NCBI RefSeq assembly: GCF_000208925.1
Contig: NW_001915065.1
Span: 1,747-18,127, forward strand
Length of the DNA stretch: 16,381 nucleotides
Direction: 5' to 3'
DNA from: Entamoeba histolytica HM-1:IMSS
Lineage: Eukaryota; Evosea; Mastigamoebida; Endamoebidae
The position numbers were made by a program, and so were the translations under genes. Every line of letters begins with the position of its first letter. The stretch's first letter is position 1. Below the pieces are notes generated by a model. The model worked only from the letters and a program-made list of their open reading frames with translations. It was not told the origin of the DNA and searched no databases. Below, in pieces: positions 8,286 through 15,187 of this stretch.

Positions 8286-8493
8286 TTACAAACTGAAGGT
8301 CGTTTTTCGAACTATCATAATCTTTTCCCGATAATTTCCTTTGGGGACGATAACAAAAAATTCTAATTCTTCATGGAAGTCTTGTTTTTTCAAGTTTTGT
8401 ATTTTTCTGTGTAACCTTCTTCAACTTCGAAGGTTCGACTTCAATAAAAATGGAACACTCATTCAAAAGAATACAGATTTTTCTTTCTTTCAT
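8286..8493 (-). pseudogene. Frameshifted small reading frame (about 68 residues)
   Basis: From the ATG at 8493 one frame reads MKERKICILLNECSIFIEVE and on through ...SKLKKVTQKNTKLE before running into TGA at 8371-8373. In the next frame, coding-like sequence resumes at once: KQDFHEELEFFVIVPKGNYR followed by EKIMIVRKTTFSL and TAA at 8286-8288. The switch falls at a run of six A residues (TTGAAAAAACAAG on the minus strand, around 8383-8390). With one A fewer the two halves would form a single 68-residue frame, since the total of 208 bases is 3 x 69 + 1. Codons are odd for this genome (TCG, GTC, CCC, CGG). No promoter is obvious. It could be a fresh pseudogene, a sequencing error in a homopolymer, programmed frameshifting, or a structured non-coding RNA. 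I recognise no family. Confidence 0.4.
8413..8435. repeat. 7-bp hairpin inside the broken small ORF
   Basis: AACCTTC at 8413-8419 pairs perfectly with GAAGGTT at 8429-8435 across a 9-base loop. The surrounding bases (about 8295-8440) are clearly less AT-rich than the spacers around them. This is the main reason to keep a non-coding RNA as an alternative for this region. Confidence 0.5.
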
Positions 8494-8837
8494 TGTATTT
8501 TAACTATAATATAATAATAATAAATATTATTTTTAAAATGACTTTGCTTTGAAATAAAGTAGTAATGCGAACAAATTCCTTAAATATCCACTACTTCTTC
8601 TTGTTTCATTAAAACAAATTATATAAAACTCATTCAACTCATTCAAGACAACTGCAATGACGTCACGTATCAACAAGTAGATTGTTCATTATTATAACGA
8701 AATAAGTTTTCGTTGTTTTATAAACTTCAAGGAATTTAGATGAATTTATTTTTGTTATATACTTATTTTGTTATTTGAAAAAAGAAAAACATAAAATTAA
8801 AAACTCAAAAATCTGACATAAATTAAAAACACGAAGA
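8494..8837 (+). promoter_or_regulatory. Upstream region of the RPC7-like gene with CRE-like palindrome
   Basis: The stretch contains TATATAAA at 8620-8627, then TGACGTCA at 8658-8665, an exact CRE/ATF palindrome and rare in such AT-rich DNA. The ATG at 8657 overlaps this palindrome and opens only a seven-codon frame (MTSRINK, stop ending at 8680), about 30 bases downstream of the TATA-like string. A GTTATTTGAAA string (about 8769-8779) could serve as a second TATA-like element for the downstream gene at 8838. No other gene is visible. Confidence 0.4.
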
Positions 8838-9278
8838 ATGAACAAGATGGATGAACGTTTATTTATTACTGATGAAGAGTTACTTGCAGATGCACAAAAT
8901 ATCAGTATTGAATTAAACCAAATATGGGAAACTCTTCCATTTTATCTTGATGAGGATAAACCTTTACATGGTACTAATGTTCCTCATGACCCTGAATTAT
9001 TTAAACAATTCATCCGTATTCCACAAAACCTTCTTCCAAGTGAATTACAAGGAGATGCAATCAACCACCCACCAAAACGATTCCAAATTCAAGTACCTTC
9101 AATGTCAAATGGAACTAATCTTATTGATAAGAAAGAAACAAATAAATTAATTGCTGAAGAACATTTAGGAGAAGTATTTGATGAAGAGGATGATGAAGGT
9201 GATGATGATTATGATGCAAATAAATTTGAAGATTATGACCAAGAAGATATGAGTGAAGAAGGACATTCAGAAGATTAA
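8838..9278 (+). CDS. Acidic-tailed protein, RNA polymerase III subunit RPC7/Rpc31-like (tentative)
   Basis: The protein has 146 residues from the ATG at 8838; a second ATG follows at codon 4. Residues about 12-75 resemble the body of RPC7/Rpc31: a helix (ELNQIWETLPFYL) comparable to the family's ELRxTMKxxPYF segment, then a second helix and RIPQNLLPSEL comparable to its LPREMMP segment. Residues about 107-146 form a strongly acidic tail (EVFDEEDDEGDDDYDANKFE) like the Glu/Asp-rich, DY-N-x-x-F-D/E tail of the same family. In other eukaryotes this subunit belongs to the RPC3-RPC6-RPC7 subcomplex that helps polymerase III initiate on tRNA and 5S genes. Family members usually have about 200-250 residues, so this would be short. 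An unrelated acidic nuclear protein or histone chaperone is the alternative. The gene is convergent with the Atg6 gene. Confidence 0.45.
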   Translation: MNKMDERLFITDEELLADAQNISIELNQIWETLPFYLDEDKPLHGTNVPHDPELFKQFIRIPQNLLPSELQGDAINHPPKRFQIQVPSMSNGTNLIDKKETNKLIAEEHLGEVFDEEDDEGDDDYDANKFEDYDQEDMSEEGHSED

Positions 9279-9432
9279 GATGATGAATGTGTATTCAATA
9301 AATTTGATTGTATTGAAGAAGAATAAAACAAACTAGGTTATTTTTAATATATAAATAATAATGTAACAAATAAATAAGTTAAATATGATTTGTTTTTTTT
9401 TTATTACAAAATAGAAATGAGAAGAGATAAAA

Positions 9433-10725
9433 CTATTTGGAAAAGATTGTATTTGATGTAACACTAATGTCAATAACAAAATATTTTAATGCTATTGACC
9501 AATTAGAGAGATTAGATACATCAATAAATGAAATTCTTTGTATAAATTCACAATTTGATATTTTATATGGAAGTTCAAATGATGTAGTCTCTTCTAAAAA
9601 AGATGTTATTTCATAAAATGCAGTTAATATAGTGCGAAGTCCATTTTTAAATTTTGATCTATTTACATTGGTAAAATCTTTATGGGACACAGACATCTTA
9701 CCATATCCAAATCCATCAATACATGTCTTTTGTAAGAATATATTTGAATATTGTGAAAGAATTTTGATCATATGTATTATTGTCCCAAATGCAGTTTGGA
9801 CTGAAATATAGTTTTTTGTTTTAATTGATAAAATAATATCAACTCCTTCTAATGACACTCCTTCATTCATCCATTCAACTTTAAATAAACTATCCCAAAC
9901 TGTTTTTGATTGTAATTTATTTAATTTCTTTGATACTTCTGTCCATACCTTTTTCTCCATTTGATGAATACTAGCACTTCCAGTAAATACTGTTTGATTA
10001 ATTAATTCATAATGTTGATTGAGTAATTTCGTGAATTGTTCTTCATCTTTCTCAATTAGATTGGTAATTTCTTGAAGACATTCATTTTCTTGAGTTAATT
10101 CTTCTAGTTCTTGTTGAAGAGAATTTACTCTTTCTAATTCTTGTTCAATTTGTTTGTCTAAATTTTGTGCTATTCGAAGTTCATTTAAGTGTAATCGTTC
10201 AATAACAATTTCTTCTCCTGTTTGATAAAATTCTTCACTTGTTTCTTTATACATTCGTTGCCAACAATTAACACACCAAGGAACATTAATTCCTAATACA
10301 TGTCTCCATGTTTCCTGCCATTTAACAAAATCTGGTGTTTGTGAAATATCAGCAATAATAGGTTTATCAACTTCTTTTTCTTTCCAATATGATGAATGAA
10401 GAAATGATGTAGATCGTGTTAATATTGGTCGTTCGTCTGTTTTTCTTGGATCAGATGCTGGACTTGTTTGGAGAGAACTTATAGATTTATGAAGTGAAAG
10501 TGTAGGTGACAAAGAATTGTTAAAGAAAGAAGATGAATAATTAGAAGGTGGTGATAAATATGTTGTAATTCTGATTGATCTATCATTTTTCTTTGGTGGT
10601 GTAATACAGTCTTTTGGAGGTGAAGCAATAACACTCGTAATAGAAGAAGGAAGAGTATAAATTAATTGTTGATGAAGGCGTATTGGCTGTTGACAAATAG
10701 TACATTTTAAAGGAACAATCTCCAT
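9433..10725 (-). CDS. ATG6: Autophagy protein Atg6 / Beclin 1
   Basis: The protein has 430 residues, close to the usual Beclin 1 length of about 450. The N-terminus has the family's CxxC pair (C8, C11 in LKCTICQQPIRL). A second CxxC (C151, C154 in VPWCVNCWQRMY) occupies the place of the family's PLCxxC. Residues 40-130 are Ser/Pro-rich and probably disordered. A coiled coil spans about 165-240 (EQELERVNSLQQELEELTQE). Residues about 270-430 are the BARA/ECD domain: AFGTIIHMIKILSQ aligns with the AWGQxVLLLxxL helix, and the closing NWSIALKYFVIDI matches the family's EQWTKALKFMLTNLKW segment. Atg6 is the regulatory subunit of the class III PI3-kinase (Vps34-Vps15) complex that makes PI3P for autophagosome formation and endosomal sorting. 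A GAAC string lies 25 bases upstream of the ATG. The linker between coiled coil and BARA domain is divergent. Confidence 0.88.
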   Translation of the reverse strand: MEIVPLKCTICQQPIRLHQQLIYTLPSSITSVIASPPKDCITPPKKNDRSIRITTYLSPPSNYSSSFFNNSLSPTLSLHKSISSLQTSPASDPRKTDERPILTRSTSFLHSSYWKEKEVDKPIIADISQTPDFVKWQETWRHVLGINVPWCVNCWQRMYKETSEEFYQTGEEIVIERLHLNELRIAQNLDKQIEQELERVNSLQQELEELTQENECLQEITNLIEKDEEQFTKLLNQHYELINQTVFTGSASIHQMEKKVWTEVSKKLNKLQSKTVWDSLFKVEWMNEGVSLEGVDIILSIKTKNYISVQTAFGTIIHMIKILSQYSNIFLQKTCIDGFGYGKMSVSHKDFTNVNRSKFKNGLRTILTAFYEITSFLEETTSFELPYKISNCEFIQRISFIDVSNLSNWSIALKYFVIDISVTSNTIFSK

Positions 10726-11451
10726 TGTTTCTATTTCTTTTCTTTAATAGTTCTTTTGGTATAATAATCAATCTTATTTTTTTCTTATCTCTTTCTTTTC
10801 TTCTTCATTAAACTTCTCCTTCTTTTTTTAATTGAATATTCAATTTGTGCTATATATAACGATAATTTATCGGAGGTTCAGTTATGAATTTTTTTTGTTA
10901 TTTTTAGGAAAAAAAGAATGTATTTTTAATAAATTGAATGAAAGTATTTGGAGAAAAATAGCTCTTTCTTTAAACACAAAAAATGGAAACAATAAAATTC
11001 ATAGAAGGATTTTATAAGAATAGTAACTCTCTAAGATAAAGGAATTTTTTTAAAGAAACATAAAGCCATATAACTGAGTGTTTTCTTTCAACATAAAAAA
11101 AACTCTAAAAAAGACTCAAAACATTAAAAAGTTTAAAACGAATTTAAAAAGAATAATCGACAGCCAATAAAAGGAAGGTGCGAATAACTAATTCAAATTC
11201 AACCAATGAATCAAGAATAAAAAATCAAATTATTTTAACAACGATTATCAGTAAAATCGACAAATAAAATAAGAGAAATTGAAAGAGGTTTTATCAAAAA
11301 CATGGCAATAAAGTTCTATAAATTTTATTCTTTTTTTAGGATGAAATAAATATAAAACAACATGGCATAATCACAAAGCATTTTTGTTGTTAATATTACT
11401 TCGTTGGCTTATGATTTTCTGGAATCTCAAATTTTACAATTTATTTTTTGG
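10726..11451. other. Divergent intergenic region between ATG6 and CDC25
   Basis: This is about 730 bases of AT-rich sequence between divergent genes. It holds a GAAC string for ATG6 (complement of 10750-10753), two small palindromes (10831-10844 and 10860-10872), and a short open stretch ending at 11017 (KLNESIWRKIALSLNTK) that lacks a usable ATG. No RNA gene is seen. The sequence before the CDC25 start contains an AAATATAAAAC string near 11348-11358, about 100 bases from the ATG. Confidence 0.5.
10831..10844. repeat. 14-bp perfect palindrome
   Basis: ATTGAATATTCAAT is identical on both strands. A second near-palindrome, CGATAATTTATCG, follows at 10860-10872 (six-base arms around a single T). 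Both lie between the divergent ATG6 and CDC25 genes and could be protein-binding sites, although short AT-rich palindromes also arise by chance. Confidence 0.5.
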
Positions 11452-12342
11452 ATGAGAAGGTCTATGAAACTGTCACGCTTAAATCCAACTCCTTCGTTCT
11501 CTCTTACTAGTTCAATGAACAGTATTAGTCTACCTTCATCAACCACTCTACAACTAACACCAGGTTTAACTAGTCCCTATGAACTTAGTCCAATAAACAG
11601 TTTTTCATGTTCAAATTCTCCAAATAATTTAAATGAAATAACAAATTCACCACTTACTGTTACTTCATGTCCATTACATGAATCACCACGATTTTTTATT
11701 AGACGTTCTGGTTCTCATACAGGAAAACTTAAAAGAAGAAGTACTGAACCAATGAAATCAAGTGTTTCATTAGAATTTGCAAACAGGGTTGCAGCTGAAT
11801 GTGAACAATTATATCCAAAAAACCCAAAAATTAAACAAATTAGTTTAATATCAATTGAACAATATAAAGATTTAATTAATTCTAATTCACAAAGAGTTAT
11901 TACTATTGATTCAAGATATCCATATGAATATAATGCAGGTCATATTATTAATTCTATTAATATATGGAATAATAATGATATTTTACAACAATTACATCCA
12001 TTAGAAGGATTAGATGATAATATTAAACCTATTCTTATTATTTATTGTGAATTTTCTCAAAAACGAGGACCACTTATTGCAAAAAAAATTAGAGAATTAG
12101 ACTGGAGTCATATGGAGGAATCTAATAGTTTTAATTGGTTATTTCCAGAGATTTATGTATTAGATGGAGGTTTTAAAAATTTTTATAAAAGAAATAAAGA
12201 ATTATGTTGTGGAGAATATGTAAAAATGGATGATACTCGATTTGTATATGAACATTCTTGTTATGCAAAACAGTTAAGGTATTGTTCTATCTCTCATAAT
12301 TCTTTCTTTGATGGAGTTTCTCATCTTTCTCATTCTCAGTGA
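11452..12342 (+). CDS. CDC25: Cdc25-type (M-phase inducer) phosphatase
   Basis: The protein has 296 residues from the first in-frame ATG at 11452; a second ATG at 11464 would give 292. Residues 1-125 are Ser/Thr/Pro/Asn-rich with many Ser/Thr-Pro sites (SPYELSPINSF, NSPNN, ESPRFF), typical of the phospho-regulated N-terminus of Cdc25. Residues about 130-285 are a rhodanese-fold Cdc25 catalytic domain: ISIEQYKDLI, DSRYPYEYNAGHI (from D153), the CX5R signature loop YCEFSQKRGP (C199, R205), and PEIYVLDGGFKNFY. The CEFSxxRGP loop and YVLxGG motif separate Cdc25 from plain rhodaneses. By family it removes inhibitory phosphates from the Thr-Tyr pair of cyclin-dependent kinases. Two positions are unusual: Ser154 replaces the family's back-door Cys (DCRYPYEY), and Tyr198 replaces the His before the catalytic Cys. 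The C-terminal tail beyond the domain is short. Confidence 0.88.
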   Translation: MRRSMKLSRLNPTPSFSLTSSMNSISLPSSTTLQLTPGLTSPYELSPINSFSCSNSPNNLNEITNSPLTVTSCPLHESPRFFIRRSGSHTGKLKRRSTEPMKSSVSLEFANRVAAECEQLYPKNPKIKQISLISIEQYKDLINSNSQRVITIDSRYPYEYNAGHIINSINIWNNNDILQQLHPLEGLDDNIKPILIIYCEFSQKRGPLIAKKIRELDWSHMEESNSFNWLFPEIYVLDGGFKNFYKRNKELCCGEYVKMDDTRFVYEHSCYAKQLRYCSISHNSFFDGVSHLSHSQ

Positions 12343-12394
12343 TTGAACACTTTTATTCAACAATCATTTCAATTACTTTCAAAATGAAATTCAA

Positions 12395-12417
12395 TAATTT
12401 GTATGTTTTTTTTTTTC
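12395..12417 (+). terminator. Probable polyadenylation region of the CDC25 gene
   Basis: TAATTT at 12395-12400 followed by a run of T residues (12406-12417) begins about 53 bases after the stop. It fits the UAAUU motif plus U-rich tract seen in Entamoeba 3' ends. The remainder of the 12343-12660 spacer is AT-rich and empty as far as I can see. Confidence 0.4.
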
Positions 12418-12661
12418 TCTTATTTAACTAATGATCTAAATTATTCATTTTTTAGTTTGTTGAAATTAAAACATCAAAATTTTAATTCATCTTAATTTTT
12501 ATTAAAAGTTTTCAAAATTCTATTAATAGATAAAGAAGAAAATAAAAAAATAAAAATAGAAACAGATGAATGAAAACAAAAAAAAATTGATTTCTAAAAA
12601 AAAAAATAAATAAAAATGGAATAAAATGAAGTGGAAAAACAAAAGTGAATTTAAAAAAAAG

Positions 12662-12687
12662 CCATATGCTATTCTGGTAGCATATGG
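12662..12687. repeat. Perfect 10-bp hairpin across the stop codon of the 190-residue gene
   Basis: CCATATGCTA (12662-12671) is the exact reverse complement of TAGCATATGG (12678-12687), with a six-base loop. In the mRNA of the minus-strand gene the 5' arm lies in the last sense codons (HML), the loop covers the end of the frame, and the TAG stop opens the 3' arm. Directly after the stem the transcript reads C and then eight U residues. The shape is that of a stem-loop terminator or a 3'-end processing or stability element. Confidence 0.75.
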
Positions 12688-13241
12688 TGAAGAATACAAT
12701 TATTCTTTGAAACTAAAGTAGTCTGAGTTTCAAAGAGAAGATCGTTCAAATACTTATTAATAGCTAGTCCAGATGATTGAATTGTTGAACGAGTAAAAAG
12801 AGTCATTCCTTTATACAAAACAGAATAAACCGATTCAGTTTTAAGAGTACCATTCTTTCCATCAGTAACTTTAGTTGAGAAAGAATATCCAAATTCTCGT
12901 AAAATATCAATGAGCAAATGATTGACTTCGGCAATTCTATTATTTTCACATCTTCGAGCTGCAGTTTTTGGTGCAACTCCTTGTGAAATATCATATTGCT
13001 GAATTTCAGCTAACCTCCTATGAACAAATTCATCAACAGCAACAGTATCATTTCCACGTTTCAGATAATTAACAGTAATCATCTGTTGAGCAACAACTGA
13101 CTTCTTCTTTGGTGCTGAAAGAGACAATGAAAAGTGACGGTTAATTAACGCAAGAAGAACTGCCTGTTGACTGACTTGATAATTTCGTGTTTGTTTAAAA
13201 AAAGTTGAAGTAGGAGGAGGTTTTGCAGTGTGTTGTTCCAT
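12669..13241 (-). CDS. Unknown protein, 190 aa, possible dsRBD-like fold
   Basis: I do not recognise this protein. The ATG at 13241 is supported by a TATTTAAAA element 34-42 bases upstream. Residues 1-60 are basic and Gln/Pro/Ser-rich with a possible nuclear localisation patch (SAPKKKS) and a later YLKRG. Residues about 70-100 are helical (DEFVHRRLAEIQQY, KTAARRCENNR). Residues about 103-172 read as helix (VNHLLIDILREFG), three strands (YSFSTKV, ESVYSVLYKG, MTLFTRSTI) and a last helix (LAINKYLNDLLFE). That order matches the double-stranded-RNA-binding domain, but the Gly/Lys signature residues are not clear, so this is inference. Codons ending in C or G are commoner than in its neighbours, which may mean higher expression. 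A hairpin spans its stop. It is convergent with CDC25 and divergent from the empty region to its right. Confidence 0.65.
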   Translation of the reverse strand: MEQHTAKPPPTSTFFKQTRNYQVSQQAVLLALINRHFSLSLSAPKKKSVVAQQMITVNYLKRGNDTVAVDEFVHRRLAEIQQYDISQGVAPKTAARRCENNRIAEVNHLLIDILREFGYSFSTKVTDGKNGTLKTESVYSVLYKGMTLFTRSTIQSSGLAINKYLNDLLFETQTTLVSKNNCILHHMLPE

Positions 13242-14924
13242 CTGAAATTAAATTTTGATATTTTAAAGATAGGTTTTTAAATAGACTTTATGGAATCAGA
13301 CTTTTTAACATTTTTAGTTTATATCTCTTCTTTTTAATTCGATGAACAACATCTTCACCTCAACTTTTCTGTCTTTTCTTTTTTACTCCCTTATATTTTT
13401 ATATCTTAAGTGATTTTTTCTTATTATTTGGTTTTTTTCTTTGTTAATTTTCCCGACTTTTTAGTTTTTATTTCCATTATTCCAAATTTGTTTTTCTTTC
13501 TCTCTCTCTTTTTTTTTATAGTTTCTTCAGTTTTATTCTTTTTTTTTAAATTTTACTCCTGTTTTTTTTCTTTTCACTTATCACTATTTGTTTATTAATT
13601 TCTAATTTATTATTTGTATATTCCTATCCTGATTTATCTGTTTTATCTAAGGTGTTGATTCCTATTCTTATACATTAAATAAAATGTTTTAATATTAACT
13701 TAATACAACGGAATAATTCATACCACTACCTCTCATCTTTTTATTTCTTTTAATTGAATCATTTTATTATTAATAAATAACCTCAACCCAATAATAAAGC
13801 ACAGTCAGTTTATGGTGAAGTACAACGAATACTATAACCAAAAGAAAAAAGATAAACAAAGGAAGACATACCACAAATAATAACCATATAACAGAGGGTA
13901 GTAAAATAATGTATTTGACTTACTAAACAACGTTTTTGAAAAAAAGTTCAGAATGAATAAAATATTCAATTCTTTTAAAAACACATTTAAGTAGTTAAAA
14001 ATACTTTGTGAAATTATTTAACGATAATTAAATTTCATTATTTTCTTGTTTTATTTTTATTTTGTTACTCTTTATTTCTCTTTTAATATAGTTTTATACT
14101 TTTATCATATCAACTACTAATGAAATTATGTTATTTCTTTTTATTTTGTGTGTTTTATGTTAATTTTATTATAATAATACATATTTCATATAAATAGTTA
14201 TTATAAAAACTTATAAAATAGTTGTGTTTATTTGAATTACCTAATCAAATTTATTTAAATATACTAATAATATATATTATTATTCATTTCATTTTTATTA
14301 TTCTATTTTTATAAACAAAAAAATAAAAAATGAAATATTCTAAAAATAAAAGAAAGAATAAGTCAAAAGATTAACAGAATAATTATTAAATAATCAATTA
14401 AAATGAGTTAAAGATAATTCAATTAGTTAGAAAAGTTATTAGATTAACAATATTATGAAAAATAATTTTAATTAAGAGGCATAAACTGAGTTATTAGAAC
14501 ACTAATTCTGCATATAAGAAATTAAGTAAATAAAAATGTTTCAAAAAGATAGAGTAGAAAATAAAATTATATACTTAAAACTATAAAAAAACAATGAGAA
14601 TTGAACAATTTCATAAAAAAATAATCATTATTTAAATATGAATAATAATGAATAACCTTTAAATATTGAGTTAATAATACATAACAATCAAAAAAAAATA
14701 AAATATCATAAAAGGTTAGTAAAACATTTTTAATGAAAATTATAATGAGTTGGTTCTATGAAAGAATTTGACAAAAAAATAAGATACAAATAATATAAAA
14801 TATTTTTGTATAATGAAATTAATAAGTGAATTTGTATTTATTTATCATAGTCACTTTATTGAATCTCATTAATTACAATTATATTATATTGTTAACATTG
14901 TTTAGATTGTATATTTAAATTTGA
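13242..14924. other. Gene-poor, strand-skewed AT-rich region
   Basis: Apart from the TATA element above, I find no gene in about 1.7 kb. From about 13370 to 13620 the plus strand is a pyrimidine tract, mostly T with some C (including TCTCTCTCTC at about 13500). From about 14320 onward the plus strand becomes A-rich. Between them lies mixed AT sequence. A Phe/Ser-rich open stretch at 13410-13598 is a by-product of the T tract. The A-rich part has the purine bias of Entamoeba coding strands but is full of stops in all frames. Confidence 0.5.
13275..13283 (-). promoter_or_regulatory. TATA element of the 190-residue gene
   Basis: The complement of 13275-13283 reads TATTTAAAA, matching the core of the Entamoeba TATA element. 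It lies 34-42 bases upstream of the ATG at 13241, the usual distance given 5' leaders of about 10 bases. Confidence 0.55.
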
Positions 14925-15181
14925 ATTAATGAAGAATATGACATAATTCATAAACTGAAGTTAATAATAAGAAATAGATATTCAGATAATGGTATAAATT
15001 TTAAAGAAGCAAAGGAATTAACTACGAGAGAAAATGAAGAAAAGATATGATATTTCTAAAAATATTTATGTAATTTTTAGACAAAGAATTGAAAAGAAAA
15101 TAAAAAAAAGAATTAGTTTTGGTTAATCAAGAAATGAAAAAAAAAGAGAAAAACTTAAAAAAAATATTAAAAACTCAATAG
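14925..15181 (+). pseudogene. Broken plus-strand coding relic upstream of PDS5
   Basis: One frame is open from about 14925 to a TGA near 15046 and reads NEEYDIIHKLKLIIRNRYSD followed by NGINFKEAKELTTRENEEKI. After a frame change, another frame reads DMIFLKIFM, stop, FLDKELKRK, stop, then KKELVLVNQEMKKKEKNLKK, ending at the TAG of 15179-15181, only six bases before the PDS5 ATG. The Glu/Lys-rich segments look like a coiled coil. One frame change and two internal stops mean no intact product. I cannot name the family. It could be a dead gene, an old PDS5-adjacent exon, or chance in A-rich DNA. Confidence 0.3.
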
Positions 15182-15187
15182 AAAGAA

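Noticed and set aside
8366..8420. Possible intron (GTTACA...TTAG) that would remove the frameshift in the small ORF
   Set aside because: The 5' end lacks the strongly conserved GTTTGT donor, and the segment that would be removed contains the coding-like DFHEEL sequence.
8270..8440. tRNA or other known structured RNA in the less AT-rich patch
   Set aside because: I looked for tRNA A and B boxes and a cloverleaf and found none; only one 7-base hairpin is clear, so no RNA family can be named.
8947..9150. Second plus-strand open frame inside the RPC7-like gene
   Set aside because: It is an out-of-frame shadow of the acidic-tailed protein with no domain pattern of its own.
10832..11017. 61-codon open stretch on the plus strand upstream of CDC25
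   Set aside because: It opens at a TTG inside a palindrome and has no usable ATG or promoter element; no recognisable family. It may be decayed coding sequence at best.
11404..11451. N-terminal extension of Cdc25 starting at TTG
   Set aside because: No ATG in this part; the first in-frame ATG is at 11452, and the added hydrophobic residues have no counterpart in the family.
13410..13598. Phe/Ser-rich 62-codon open frame on the plus strand
   Set aside because: It arises from a T-rich tract without stops; composition is nearly all TTT, TTC and TCT, with no promoter at the right distance and no motif.
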